Shown here piece after piece: positions 6,903 through 15,891 of a stretch of DNA of 64,000 nt (within the stretch, counting starts at the first letter, position 1; the number at the start of each line of letters is the position of its first letter). This DNA is from DATMAM01 sp035559995 (GTDB lineage: Bacteria; Desulfobacterota; Binatia; UBA9968). The stretch is taken from positions 1-64,000 of the forward strand of contig DATMAM010000004.1 of the NCBI GenBank assembly GCA_035559995.1, read 5' to 3'. The notes under the pieces are model-generated. The model made no database searches, was not told the DNA's origin, and worked only from the letters and a program-made list of their open reading frames with translations. Both the position numbers and the translations under genes were made by a program.

Positions 6903-7286
6903 ATGGAACGAACGTTCAAGGTGAGCGAAGAGCACATTTGGGTGGCGGAAGATGACCACCATCTGTTTCTTGGACTGACCAACTACGGGCAAAGCGAGCT
7001 GGGACAAATTCTTTCGGTCGAACTCCCGGAGGTCGGCGAGAAAATCGAAAGAGGCGAGCCGTTTGCGGAAGTTGAATCCGTAGACACCGTAACCGAGCTC
7101 ATCGCCCCGGTCTCCGGCACCGTTCTCGCGGTCAACGCAGACCTGGAAACCCATCCCTCGCTCATCAACGAGGATCCTTACAACGACGGGTGGCTGATCG
7201 AGATTCGAACGAACAACCATGCCGAAATAGAAACCTTGATGGACATGGATGAATACTACCACTTCGTCTTTAAGGAAAAGCCTTAG
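6903..7286 (+). CDS. GcvH-like protein without the lipoyl lysine
   Basis: A 127-residue protein with the full hammerhead fold and length of glycine cleavage H protein, including LGLTNYGQSELGQI, a VESV segment, APVSGTVLAVN and the C-terminal DPYNDGWLIEI. In true H proteins the segment reads E-S-V-K-A, with lipoate on that lysine. Here it reads E-S-V-D-T, so Asp61 replaces the lysine and lipoylation cannot occur at that place. No other glycine cleavage genes are present. It may be a scaffold or regulator, or an H-like protein with another job. The start at 6903 is chosen from length and the promoter. Its end overlaps the pcm start by 38 bases. Confidence 0.85.
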   Translation: MERTFKVSEEHIWVAEDDHHLFLGLTNYGQSELGQILSVELPEVGEKIERGEPFAEVESVDTVTELIAPVSGTVLAVNADLETHPSLINEDPYNDGWLIEIRTNNHAEIETLMDMDEYYHFVFKEKP

Positions 7287-8010
7287 TCGCTCGCTTCTCG
7301 TCGTCGTTCCCTTTCTTCTTTTATCGTGGCTCCCGATCGGGTCCTTCTTTGGCGCTCCCGGCGAGGAGGACTTCGCCCGCTGGCGCCTGGAGATGGTCGA
7401 AAAAGATCTGCGCGGGCGCGGCATCAAGGACGAGCGGGTGCTCAAGGCGATGAGCACGATTCCGCGGCATCTGTTTGTCCCCGCCAACCAGCGACATCTC
7501 GCGTACGTTGACGGCGCGCGCCCGATCGAGGCGGGACAGACGATCTCACAACCGTATATCGTCGCGCTCATGACCGAGCTGTTGGAGCTCAAGCCCACCG
7601 ACAAGGTCCTCGAGATCGGCACGGGCTCCGGCTACCAGGCCGCGGTGCTGAGCCACCTCGCGCGGGAGGTTTACACGATTGAAATCATCCCCGAGCTGGC
7701 CGCCAAGGCCCGAGAGCTCCTGGCGCAACTAAATCATGACAACGTTTCGGTCCGCGTGGGCGACGGCTTTTACGGCTGGGAGGAAAAGGCGCCGTTTGAC
7801 GCGATCCTCATAACCGCCGCGGCGGAGCATATCCCGCAACCGCTTTGGGATCAGCTCGCCGAGGGCGGCCGGTTGGTCATGCCGCTTGGAAGACCGCACC
7901 GCGATCAGAAACTCGTGCGCGCGCGCAAGCTTCAAGGGAAGCGCCACCTCGAGACGATCACGGGCGTGGTTTTTGTTCCCATGACCGGCGCGGCGCAGGA
8001 GCCCCGCTAG
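7249..8010 (+). CDS. pcm: Exported protein-L-isoaspartate O-methyltransferase
   Basis: A 253-residue enzyme that methylates isoaspartyl residues in damaged proteins using S-adenosylmethionine. Family marks are MVEKDLRGRGI, VPRHLFVP-like IPRHLFVP, the SAM motif VLEIGTGSGYQAAVL (about 120-134) and GGRLVMPLG. Before these the protein has a basic start and a hydrophobic stretch at about 13-34, which looks like a signal peptide or anchor, so it may act outside the cytoplasm; the SAM supply there would be a question. The start overlaps the GcvH-like gene by 38 bases. Its 3' end overlaps the convergent ftsB gene by 53 bases. Confidence 0.92.
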   Translation: MNTTTSSLRKSLSRSLLVVVPFLLLSWLPIGSFFGAPGEEDFARWRLEMVEKDLRGRGIKDERVLKAMSTIPRHLFVPANQRHLAYVDGARPIEAGQTISQPYIVALMTELLELKPTDKVLEIGTGSGYQAAVLSHLAREVYTIEIIPELAAKARELLAQLNHDNVSVRVGDGFYGWEEKAPFDAILITAAAEHIPQPLWDQLAEGGRLVMPLGRPHRDQKLVRARKLQGKRHLETITGVVFVPMTGAAQEPR

Positions 8011-8326
8011 CCCCCGGAGCGCCGCGGCCCGCTGCCGCGGGCGCGAAGCGATAAACGATTTCGCCGGGTCTGACCAACCCCAACTCCTCGCGCGCCACCT
8101 TCTCGAGATAAAGATCGTCGTGGCGCAGGCGGTGAATCTTGTGGCGCAGCGCCTCGTTTTCCTGCTGGAGGAGAAAGCTGGCTTCGTCGAGCTTTCGTTT
8201 CTCGTCCGCAAGGCGCCAGATGTGAACGATTCCGCGATCGCCGAAAAAAGTAAAAAGCGCGAGCGCGAAAATGAGAGCGCCGAGCCCGGTCACGAGCCAG
8301 CGCTGCGGCAGCGGGGGTGGAGTCAT
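7958..8326 (-). CDS. ftsB: FtsB/DivIC-type septum formation initiator
   Basis: A 122-residue bitopic protein with a short cytoplasmic start, one membrane helix at about 11-28 (LVTGLGALIFALALFTFF), a coiled coil at about 40-75 and the family's C-terminal cap EKVAREELGLVRPGEIVYRF. FtsB bridges FtsL and FtsQ in the divisome. It is divergent from enolase, a partner it often accompanies. The C-terminal 25 residues are proline-rich and extend into the 3' end of pcm on the other strand, an antisense overlap of 53 bases. No clear ribosome-binding site is seen. Confidence 0.88.
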   Translation of the reverse strand: MTPPPLPQRWLVTGLGALIFALALFTFFGDRGIVHIWRLADEKRKLDEASFLLQQENEALRHKIHRLRHDDLYLEKVAREELGLVRPGEIVYRFAPAAAGRGAPGASGAPAPRRSWEQKPRP

Positions 8327-8394
8327 CGCGAGGTTTCATGTATATAGCATATTTTCCGTGGCGCTGCTTTTTCGCTTGATCCCTGGAGGCGATT

Positions 8395-9669
<1,275 letters not shown>

Positions 9670-9741
9670 ATTTCAGCCTGCGATTGGACCCGGGACCTTT
9701 CTTCAGGTTGGTCACCCGGCCAAACTTCCGCGGCTCCGGGG

Positions 9742-10284
9742 CTAACTTTTGTTGATTTTCTTGACCTCCTTCAGCAGTTCATCCGTGGAGAGCAGATCTT
9801 GCTCCAGGTTGCTGGGTCTAATGCTTTTGAAGCGGATCACCCCGCTCTTGTCGATGATAAAGTACGATCTTTTGACCTTGCCGTTTGCTTCGTCGAATAC
9901 GCCGAAAGATTTCGTGACTTTGTAACCCTCGGCGTCGCTGAGGAGCGGATAATTCAGCTTGAGAAAATCGGCGAACGCTTTCTGAGAAAAAGGCGCGTTC
10001 GTGCTGATGCCCAACACCTCCGTATTTTCCGCCTTAAACTTCGCGTAATTGTCCGCACCGGACGACTGAATGTGCTTAATTCAGGTCGGGCTATAATCAA
10101 TGAGGTAAAAATTAATCAGCACATTTTTACCCCGAAGGCTGCTAAGCCGGAGTTTGCCTCCCTTGGTGCTTGGGAGCTCGAAGTCCGGCGCCTTGTCACC
10201 GACCTCGAGCGCGGAAAGCGGCGCCGTTAGCGTTAGACACGCGCCCGCCAGCAAAGCTGCGATGGTAAATTTCTTTGTCTCCAT
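9742..10284 (-). CDS. Second exported selenocysteine peroxiredoxin (TGA recoded)
   Basis: Read through TGA at 10081-10083, this gives a 180-residue peroxiredoxin closely similar to the product at 2510-3064. A signal peptide spans about 1-25. LLAGAC near residue 16 loosely fits a lipobox, so a lipoprotein is possible. The active-site stretch FYLIDYSPT ends directly before residue 68, where the peroxidatic cysteine belongs and TGA is found. The frame continues intact to 9742 (IKHIQSSGADNYAKFKAEN and onward). Outside the signal region there is no cysteine. It is convergent with eno and has no CcdA partner beside it. Finding TGA at the same codon in two paralogues argues strongly against a nonsense mutation. 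Confidence 0.88.
10051..10083 (-). promoter_or_regulatory. UGA codon and bacterial SECIS hairpin
   Basis: On the minus strand TGA (10083-10081) is followed after 22 bases by a GTG loop closed by GTCCG/CGGAC (plus-strand arms 10059-10063 and 10051-10055). Stem sequence, G-first loop and spacing match the hairpin in the first peroxiredoxin gene, although neighbouring codons have diverged. Confidence 0.8.
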
Positions 10285-10374
10285 TGTTCCTTCCCTGAGA
10301 GTTCAAGGCCCGAGAAGTAGCCTATTTTGCCGGGTGCTGCCAGGCCGGACCGCGCGCACGTGCGCGCGACGCGG

Positions 10375-11421
10375 TCATTTGATGACCTTAGTCGCCCGCA
10401 CAAGCAGCTCAGCCGGTATCGTAACACCGATGGTCTTAGCGGTCTTAAGGTTCAGCACGAGCTCAAATTGCGTCGGCTGCTCGACAGGGAGATCGGCGGG
10501 CTTCGTGCCCTTGAGGATTTTGTCCACATAAGTTGCGACGCGCCGGAACAGATCAACAATGTTGGGTCCGTACGCCATCAGCCCTCCAGCCTCCACAAAC
10601 TCCCGCTGCTCGTGCATCGCCGGCAGGCGGCTCTTTGCCGCGAGCTCAACGATACGCCCTTGATGAGTACTCGTTAACGAGTCCGCCAGGATAAGCAGGG
10701 CGCCAGCCCGCTTCCTCGTCGCGCTTTGAAATGCGCCAGGGAAATCACTGACGTCGCGGACCTCCAACAATTGGAGCTCCAACCCTAATGCCTTCGCCTG
10801 GTGCTGTGTTTCTTCAACATCGCGGGCCTTATCTGGATTGGCAGCGTTCCAGAGGATCGCCACTCGCGCTAGTCCCGGAATCACCTCCTTGAGCAGCTCC
10901 AGCCGTTTGCCGCTTAGCTCCCGGGAAAGAGCCGTGAGCCCAGTGATATTCCCCCCAGGGCGAGCAAGGCTGGCGATCAGCCCGGTGCCAACGGCGTCGC
11001 CGCTGGCCGTCATCACGATCGGCGTCGTGCTTGTCGATTGCCTCGCGGCATAGGCATCAAGCGTGCTCTGCGTCACGATGATATCGACGTTGTGCCGAAC
11101 CAGCTCGTCGGCCAGGCCGCGGAGGTGATCAAGCTTTCCTTCCGCATAGCGGTATTCGATGCTGATATTTTTTCCCTCAACATATCCAAGCTCACGCAAA
11201 CCTTGGCGAAATGCCTCGAGATTGCTCGCGAACGAGGAACGCGAGCCGCCAACCAGCAAACCGATGCGCGCAGGTTTGGCAGGCGGCTGCGCCTGCGCCA
11301 GCGCGCCGCACACCGCGAAGCTGGCAATGATAGCGAAGACCCCCGCCGATTTTAAATTTCTGATTTTCGATTTTCGACACGCGGGAAAACCGAAAATTGT
11401 GCTCCGAAGGATTTCCCGCAT
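10375..11421 (-). CDS. TrpX-type ABC substrate-binding protein (copy 1)
   Basis: About 348 residues of the COG2984 (PF04392) family, two Rossmann-like lobes that bind amino-acid-like or other small ligands in the periplasm. Marks shared by all copies here are a signal peptide ending in AQAQPPAK, FRQGLRELGYVEGKNISIEYR, the ASLARPGGNITGL turn, ELSGKRLELLKE, and the tail KGTKPADLPVEQPTQFELVLNLKTAK. The frame can be extended to a TTG at 11457; ATG at 11421 is preferred but its first 30 residues overlap an AT-rich repeat and may not be native. No permease or ATPase gene lies nearby, so it is an orphan receptor. Confidence 0.88.
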   Translation of the reverse strand: MREILRSTIFGFPACRKSKIRNLKSAGVFAIIASFAVCGALAQAQPPAKPARIGLLVGGSRSSFASNLEAFRQGLRELGYVEGKNISIEYRYAEGKLDHLRGLADELVRHNVDIIVTQSTLDAYAARQSTSTTPIVMTASGDAVGTGLIASLARPGGNITGLTALSRELSGKRLELLKEVIPGLARVAILWNAANPDKARDVEETQHQAKALGLELQLLEVRDVSDFPGAFQSATRKRAGALLILADSLTSTHQGRIVELAAKSRLPAMHEQREFVEAGGLMAYGPNIVDLFRRVATYVDKILKGTKPADLPVEQPTQFELVLNLKTAKTIGVTIPAELLVRATKVIK

Positions 11422-11714
11422 TCCTCGTTTCCCCAATCTAAAAGCTCTCCTGGGCAACGCCCAAGGAATGGCAAGCCAAAACCCCGCTCAGACAATTTCC
11501 TTGCGCCGTACACGTAATTTACTCGTGATTTCCGATACTTCAACCAGCATACCGTGCCTCGTCCGGGCCCGTAAGGCGGTTTTCATTCTCTGAACATTTT
11601 TGTCGAGCATACTGCATTTTTACAGCCGCGTCGCTCCGGTTTTTCATCTGCTCACCTGTAGGGGTCGCTAAAGCGCTCCACGCAATCATCCGTGCTAGCC
11701 AGCCGCACGGGTTC
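11422..11714. other. Gap between binding-protein copies 1 and 2
   Basis: About 290 bases. A 35-codon leftward ORF (11540-11647) has AGGTGA before its ATG but no recognisable product. I see no terminator or RNA gene. Confidence 0.4.
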
Positions 11715-12689
11715 TTAGCGAATTACTTTATTTGCCCGGGCCAGAACATTCGGCGGAATCGTTACCCCGATCTGGTTGGCGGTTTTCAAGTTGATTATAA
11801 AGTCGAACTTCATAGATTGCTCGACAGGGAGGTCGGCGGGCTTTGCTCCTTTTAGAATTCGATCAACGTGGTGCAGCGCTCGTTGCAGATTCTCCGCCGG
11901 ATTGGGTCCGTAGAACATGAGCCCGCCGGAGTCCACAAAATCCGGCCGCTCATACATCGCTGGTAACCGCGTTTCCGCCGCGAAAGCTAAAAGCCCGGTT
12001 TGATTGCCGCTCGTCAGAGGATCAGAGATGACCAAAAGCGCATCGGGCCGATGGCGCCTCATAGCCGAGAACGCCTCCTCAAAATCGGCGGACGCCCGGA
12101 TTCCCAGCGGCTGCAGCGCGACCCGCAATGCCGGGGCGGTACCCTCAACCTGCCGGTACCTGAGCGTCATACCCAAGTCGGTCGAGTTCCACAAAACGGC
12201 CACGCGGTTGAGTTTGGGAAAGGCCTCCTTTAACAGCTCGAGTCGCTTTGCGCTGAGTTCCGTCTCGTGCGCGCTAACTCCGGTGACGTTCCCTCCCGGC
12301 CGGGCGAGGCTGGCGACAAGTCCGGTGGCCACCGGATCGCCGGCATCGACGACGACAACCGGGATCGTCGTAGTCGCGCGCTTGGCGGCGAGCGCCGCGG
12401 GAAATGAAAGTGCAACAATCAGCTCGACCTGCTGGCGTACGAGTTCGGCCGCCAGTTCAGGAAGACGGTCCAGTTGGCCATTTGCATACAGATGCTGAAT
12501 CGAGACGTTCTGGCCCTCTACATAGCCCAACTGCTGCAATCGCCGCTCGAATGGCGCGCGGATTTGAGCACCAGTGGGACTCAAGAGTCCGATCCGCCGG
12601 AGTTTAGGCGGCTGCTGGGCCTCGGCCAAACCAGCAATCAGTAAGACAGCTATCAGTAAACAGTTAAGAATAACGATTCTTCTGCTCAT
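11715..12689 (-). CDS. TrpX-type ABC substrate-binding protein (copy 2)
   Basis: A 324-residue COG2984-family protein. The signal peptide runs to about residue 25 (IAVLLIAGLAEAQQ). The mature lobes carry LGYVEGQNVSIQHLYANGQ, ASLARPGGNVTGVSAHETELS and KGAKPADLPVEQSMKFDFIINLKTAN. It is the most divergent full copy: its hinge lacks the usual IEYR/IEWR and its tail ends RANKVIR. GAGAGG lies just before the ATG. Its first 70 coding bases and ribosome-binding region are nearly identical to those of copy 4, although the rest differs, suggesting conversion of the 5' end. Confidence 0.9.
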   Translation of the reverse strand: MSRRIVILNCLLIAVLLIAGLAEAQQPPKLRRIGLLSPTGAQIRAPFERRLQQLGYVEGQNVSIQHLYANGQLDRLPELAAELVRQQVELIVALSFPAALAAKRATTTIPVVVVDAGDPVATGLVASLARPGGNVTGVSAHETELSAKRLELLKEAFPKLNRVAVLWNSTDLGMTLRYRQVEGTAPALRVALQPLGIRASADFEEAFSAMRRHRPDALLVISDPLTSGNQTGLLAFAAETRLPAMYERPDFVDSGGLMFYGPNPAENLQRALHHVDRILKGAKPADLPVEQSMKFDFIINLKTANQIGVTIPPNVLARANKVIR

Positions 12690-12697
12690 TTTTCCTC
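12624..12697 (-). repeat. Duplicated signal-peptide module (copy A)
   Basis: This 74-base block, covering the ribosome-binding region and signal peptide of copy 2, matches 15632-15705 at all but four bases. The flanking mature coding sequences are far more divergent, so the block was copied or converted separately. Confidence 0.8.
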
Positions 12698-12809
12698 TCT
12701 CCCTCTTCGTTGATACCCTGACCGGCCTAACCGTGGCTTCCCTCTCGTTCCTTCACCGTTAACTGACCACTGATCACTGATTTACTCGTAAATCGTTAAC
12801 CCGGTATGT

Positions 12810-12840
12810 TTGAAATGTGCAAGGCATAGCATTACAATGC
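12810..12840 (+). promoter_or_regulatory. Promoter and palindromic operator of the RHH-PIN pair
   Basis: TTGAAA (12810-12815) and TACAAT (12833-12838) are 17 bases apart. The palindrome GCATT-AC-AATGC (12829-12840) overlaps the -10 box, and AATGCAATGCAAT continues the same wording. Ribbon-helix-helix antitoxins normally repress their own promoter by binding such short dyads. Confidence 0.6.
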
Positions 12841-12862
12841 AATGCAATACAAAGGGTCATCC

Positions 12863-13111
12863 ATGGAACGTCAATTAACGCTGCGATTGCCCGCGGACCT
12901 GGCCGCCAAGTTGGAGCGATCCGCCAAACGCTTAAAGCGAAAACGTTCGGAAGTGGTGCGCGAGGCCTTGGAACAGTATTTGGATACTCAGCCGGAGGTC
13001 CGCCCAATCGAGCGCGTTCGCGATCTGCTCGGCAGTGTTGAGAGCGGTATCCCCGATTTGGGCCAGCGACATCGGGAATACCTAATCCGCCGTTTACGCC
13101 GTGGCCGATGA
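12863..13111 (+). CDS. Ribbon-helix-helix (CopG-type) antitoxin
   Basis: An 82-residue protein starting MERQLTLRLPADLAAKLE, a typical RHH beta-strand and first helix, followed by KRKRSEVVREALEQYL, the second helix with its conserved S-E-V-V-R-E-A pattern. The C-terminal 30 residues would wrap the toxin. The start at 12863 fits the RHH fold; the frame also opens at 12842. It overlaps the PIN-domain toxin by 11 bases. It likely represses the pair from the palindrome at 12829-12840. Confidence 0.87.
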   Translation: MERQLTLRLPADLAAKLERSAKRLKRKRSEVVREALEQYLDTQPEVRPIERVRDLLGSVESGIPDLGQRHREYLIRRLRRGR

Positions 13112-13514
13112 GCTTCTCCTCGATACGGGCCCCTTTGTGGCTCTCGTGGATCGAAGCGAGGAGCTGCACGATGAATGCGTCGCGGCGCTCGAGAGTTGGA
13201 CGGGACCCATTGTCACGACAGAGGCGGTGCTTACCGAGACGCTTTACCTGGTGGGACCGCAATGGAGAGCCCAGAAGGTTGCCCTGGAGTTTATCCGGAG
13301 AGGCGCTTTTCAACTGGTCCCCTCGTCTCGCACGAGCATCCAACGGGTCGCGGCGCTCATGGAGAGGTACCGCAATGTCCCGATGGACTTCGCCGATGCC
13401 ACTTTGGTTGTACTGGGGGAAGAACTGGAGACCGACCGGGTGTTTACGTTGGATCGCCGCGGCTTCTCTACGTACCGAATGAATCGGCGAAAACCTTTTC
13501 GCGTGATCCCTTGA
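13101..13514 (+). CDS. VapC-like PIN-domain toxin
   Basis: A 137-residue PIN-domain ribonuclease. Acidic metal-binding residues are Asp8 in LLLDTGP, Glu41/Glu45 in TTEAVLTE, Asp96/Asp99 in MDFADATLV and Asp118 in TLDRRGF. All are in place, so it is probably active. The GTG start lies inside the antitoxin stop region (GTGGCCGATGA). VapC toxins cut tRNA or rRNA; the target here is unknown. The pair sits between binding-protein copies 2 and 3, opposite to their direction. Confidence 0.9.
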   Translation: MADELLLDTGPFVALVDRSEELHDECVAALESWTGPIVTTEAVLTETLYLVGPQWRAQKVALEFIRRGAFQLVPSSRTSIQRVAALMERYRNVPMDFADATLVVLGEELETDRVFTLDRRGFSTYRMNRRKPFRVIP

Positions 13515-13537
13515 TCTACCCGTTTCAGATTTTGCTG

Positions 13538-13582
13538 TCACTTGATCACCCTATCCGCTCTTGCCAAAAGACTTGGCGGAAT
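13538..13582 (-). pseudogene. 15-codon tail remnant of a binding-protein gene (R1)
   Basis: On the minus strand these 45 bases read IPPSLLARADRVIK and a stop, the exact end of the COG2984 genes nearby. Nothing of the gene upstream survives; an AT-rich GATTTTGGATTT-type stretch follows instead. Remnants R2 and R3 break at the same codon. Confidence 0.8.
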
Positions 13583-13625
13583 CCTCCAATTTTCGATTTT
13601 GGATTTCCAATTTTGGATTGTTCGC

Positions 13626-14687
13626 TCATCGGATAACTCGATCTGCTCTGGTTAAAACATTGGGTGGAATCGTGAGTGCGATCTGCTTGGCGGCCTTGAG
13701 ATTGATCACCAGCTCAAACTTCGTCGGCTGCTCAACCGGCAGATCGGCGGGCTTGGCGCCCTTGAGGATCTTGTCCACATGGGTAGCGGCGCGGCGGTAC
13801 AAGTCGATTTCATTCACTCCATAGGACATAAGCCCCCCGGCTTCCACATCATCTCGCAAGAAGTACATCATCGGGAGCCGGCTGCTCATCGCGAGGTCCG
13901 CAATCTTTTTTCGGTGAGGATTGCCAATGGAGCCCGTTACGAACCAGAGCGCTCCATCCGCCCGCTCCCTAACTGCGGCTTGGAAGGCGGTCTCAATATC
14001 TTTGGGACTTAGGATGTCTAGGTATTGAAGCTGCACCCCAAACGCCGCTGCGGCAAGTTCCACTTCTCTTAACGTTTGCGCGTTTCCCGGCCTGGTAGAA
14101 GTCCCGATAACGGCCACGCGGGAGAGTTGGGGGACGATTTCTTTTAGAAGCTCCAGCTGCTTTCCGCTTAGCTCCGGAGCAAGTCTGGACCACCCAGTAA
14201 TGTTCCCACCCGGTCGCGCCAGGCTGGCAACGAATCCGTTGCCGACCGGATCCGGATCCTGCGCCATGACAATGGGGATCGTCGAAGTTGCCTCCTTGGC
14301 AGCGCGTGTTACTAGGGGACCGGCCGTGACGATCACGTCCACCTTGAGACGAACTAGATCCGCCGCGAGCGCGGGGAGACGATCGCTTTTTCCTTCTGCA
14401 GATCGCCACTCGATCACAATATTTTTACCCTCCATGTACCCCAGATCGCGTAGACCCTGCCGGAATGCTTCGGTGCGGTCCTTGATACTGGAAGGCGGGC
14501 TACCAGATAGGAATCCTAGCCGAGGGACTTTCTTCGACTGCTGCGCGTTGGCTGACGCGCAGAGCGCATAGAGCATGGCGCAGAGCGCAAGAGCTAGGAT
14601 TGGGTGCTGAGATGTGAGTGCTGAGTATTTCGGTGCGAGTAATTTGGCCCTCGCTTGTTTTGGATCGCGCTTTAACTCCATCCTCAT
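13626..14687 (-). CDS. TrpX-type ABC substrate-binding protein (copy 3)
   Basis: A 353-residue COG2984-family protein. A long N-terminus leads to a signal peptide ending ALCASANAQQ at about residue 49. The lobes carry FRQGLRDLGYMEGKNIVIEWR, ASLARPGGNITGWSRLAPELS and the shared tail KGAKPADLPVEQPTKFELVINLKAAK. It closely resembles copies 4 and 6 and ends TRADRVIR. The start is uncertain by up to 25 codons because the first part is AT-poor, unlike a signal peptide. There is no transporter partner. Confidence 0.9.
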   Translation of the reverse strand: MRMELKRDPKQARAKLLAPKYSALTSQHPILALALCAMLYALCASANAQQSKKVPRLGFLSGSPPSSIKDRTEAFRQGLRDLGYMEGKNIVIEWRSAEGKSDRLPALAADLVRLKVDVIVTAGPLVTRAAKEATSTIPIVMAQDPDPVGNGFVASLARPGGNITGWSRLAPELSGKQLELLKEIVPQLSRVAVIGTSTRPGNAQTLREVELAAAAFGVQLQYLDILSPKDIETAFQAAVRERADGALWFVTGSIGNPHRKKIADLAMSSRLPMMYFLRDDVEAGGLMSYGVNEIDLYRRAATHVDKILKGAKPADLPVEQPTKFELVINLKAAKQIALTIPPNVLTRADRVIR

Positions 14688-14707
14688 AGCTCAGTCCTCA
14701 GCGCCGA

Positions 14708-15697
14708 TTATTTGATCACTCGATCTGCTCTGGCCAACACATTCGGCGGGATCGTAAGTCCGATCTGTTTGGCCGCTTTGAGATTGATTACCAGCTCGAA
14801 CTTCGTCGGCTGCTCGACGGGCAATTCGGCCGGTTTCGCGCCTTTCAAGATTTTGTCCACGTAAACGGCGGCGCGGCGGTACAGGTCGGCTATGTTCGTC
14901 CCGTAGGACATCAGACCGCCCGCCTCCACAAATTCTCTCGCCCAGGACATCGTCGGGAGTTTGGTCTTCAGCGCGAACGATGCGATCTTTATTCGGTGAG
15001 CATCGAGTACAGGGCTCGCTAGCACGAGGACTGCTTCACTCCGAGATTTGCGCGCCTCGTTAAATGCGACGTCAATGTGCTCGGAACCGCGCACGTCTAA
15101 GGGCTGGAGCTGTATCTTGAACGGTTCTGCGGCGAGCTTTGTCTCCTTCATTCCTACCGCGTACCCCGGGAGTGTTGAAGTTCCAAGCACAGCCACTCGG
15201 GAGATGCTGGGAATGATCTCCGTTAGAAGCTGCAATTGTTTTCCGCTCAGCTCCGGGTTGAGCGCCGATAATCCTGTGATGTTCCCGCCCGGCCGCGCAA
15301 GGCTCGCGACGAATCCCGCCTTCACGGGATCACCACCGATGCCGGCCATGACAATGGGAGTCGTAAAAGTTGCTTTCTGCGCGGCGCGAGTCGATGAGGG
15401 AGCCGCTGTGACGATAACCTCTACCTTAAGGCGGACTAGCTCCGTCGCTAGATCTTGCAGGCGTTCTAGCTTTTCCTCTGCAAACCGATACTCGATCGCG
15501 ATATTTTTCCCTTCAATCCATCCAAGCTCCCGCAAGCCCTGCCGAAGCGCTTCCTGACGAGCCGGATTAGAAGAGGGAAAAGCCGCGCCGAGAAAACCAA
15601 TGCGGCGGACTTTCGCTGGCGGCTGCGCCTTGGCCAAACCAGCAATCAGTAAGACAGCTATCAGTAAACAGCAAAGAATAACGAGTCTTCTGCTCAT
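14708..15697 (-). CDS. TrpX-type ABC substrate-binding protein (copy 4)
   Basis: A 329-residue COG2984-family protein with signal peptide to about residue 25 (IAVLLIAGLAKAQ), then LRQGLRELGWIEGKNIAIEYR, ASLARPGGNITGLSALNPELS and KGAKPAELPVEQPTKFELVINLKAAK. It lies only 20 bases upstream of copy 3 and may share its message. The signal-peptide DNA is nearly identical to that of copy 2, while the mature part is closer to copy 3, so this gene looks mosaic. Confidence 0.92.
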   Translation of the reverse strand: MSRRLVILCCLLIAVLLIAGLAKAQPPAKVRRIGFLGAAFPSSNPARQEALRQGLRELGWIEGKNIAIEYRFAEEKLERLQDLATELVRLKVEVIVTAAPSSTRAAQKATFTTPIVMAGIGGDPVKAGFVASLARPGGNITGLSALNPELSGKQLQLLTEIIPSISRVAVLGTSTLPGYAVGMKETKLAAEPFKIQLQPLDVRGSEHIDVAFNEARKSRSEAVLVLASPVLDAHRIKIASFALKTKLPTMSWAREFVEAGGLMSYGTNIADLYRRAAVYVDKILKGAKPAELPVEQPTKFELVINLKAAKQIGLTIPPNVLARADRVIK

Positions 15698-15705
15698 CTT
15701 TCCTC
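15632..15705 (-). repeat. Duplicated signal-peptide module (copy B)
   Basis: Partner of 12624-12697: 70 of 74 bases identical. It covers the ribosome-binding site and the first 22 codons of copy 4. Just upstream in both places lies a second shared stretch containing ACTGATCACTGATT (around 12768 and 15786). Confidence 0.8.
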
Positions 15706-15799
15706 CTTCGCTCTTCCGCTGATAACTGAACCCTGATTACCGATCGGCTCGGACGCTTGTTTTCTGCTCCTACGCTGTTAACTGAGCACTGATCACTGA

Positions 15800-15843
15800 T
15801 TACTTGATCACTTTGTCGGCCTTGCCAAAACATTCGGCGGAAC
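15800..15843 (-). pseudogene. Tail remnant of a binding-protein gene (R2)
   Basis: The minus strand reads GCCGACAAAGTGATCAAGTAA at its end, i.e. ADKVIK and stop, preceded after a one-base loss by the codons for VPPNVLA. It is 44 bases long, ends at the same codon as R1 and R3, and is followed by CTTCCGATTTTAGATT, wording it shares with R3. Confidence 0.75.
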
Positions 15844-15891
15844 CTTCCGATTTTAGATTCACCTTACTCCTTACACCTCACTCCTTACTGC

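Noticed and set aside
11540..11647. 35-codon leftward ORF with AGGTGA before the ATG
   Set aside because: No recognisable product, and composition does not differ from non-coding sequence. It could be real but I cannot support it.
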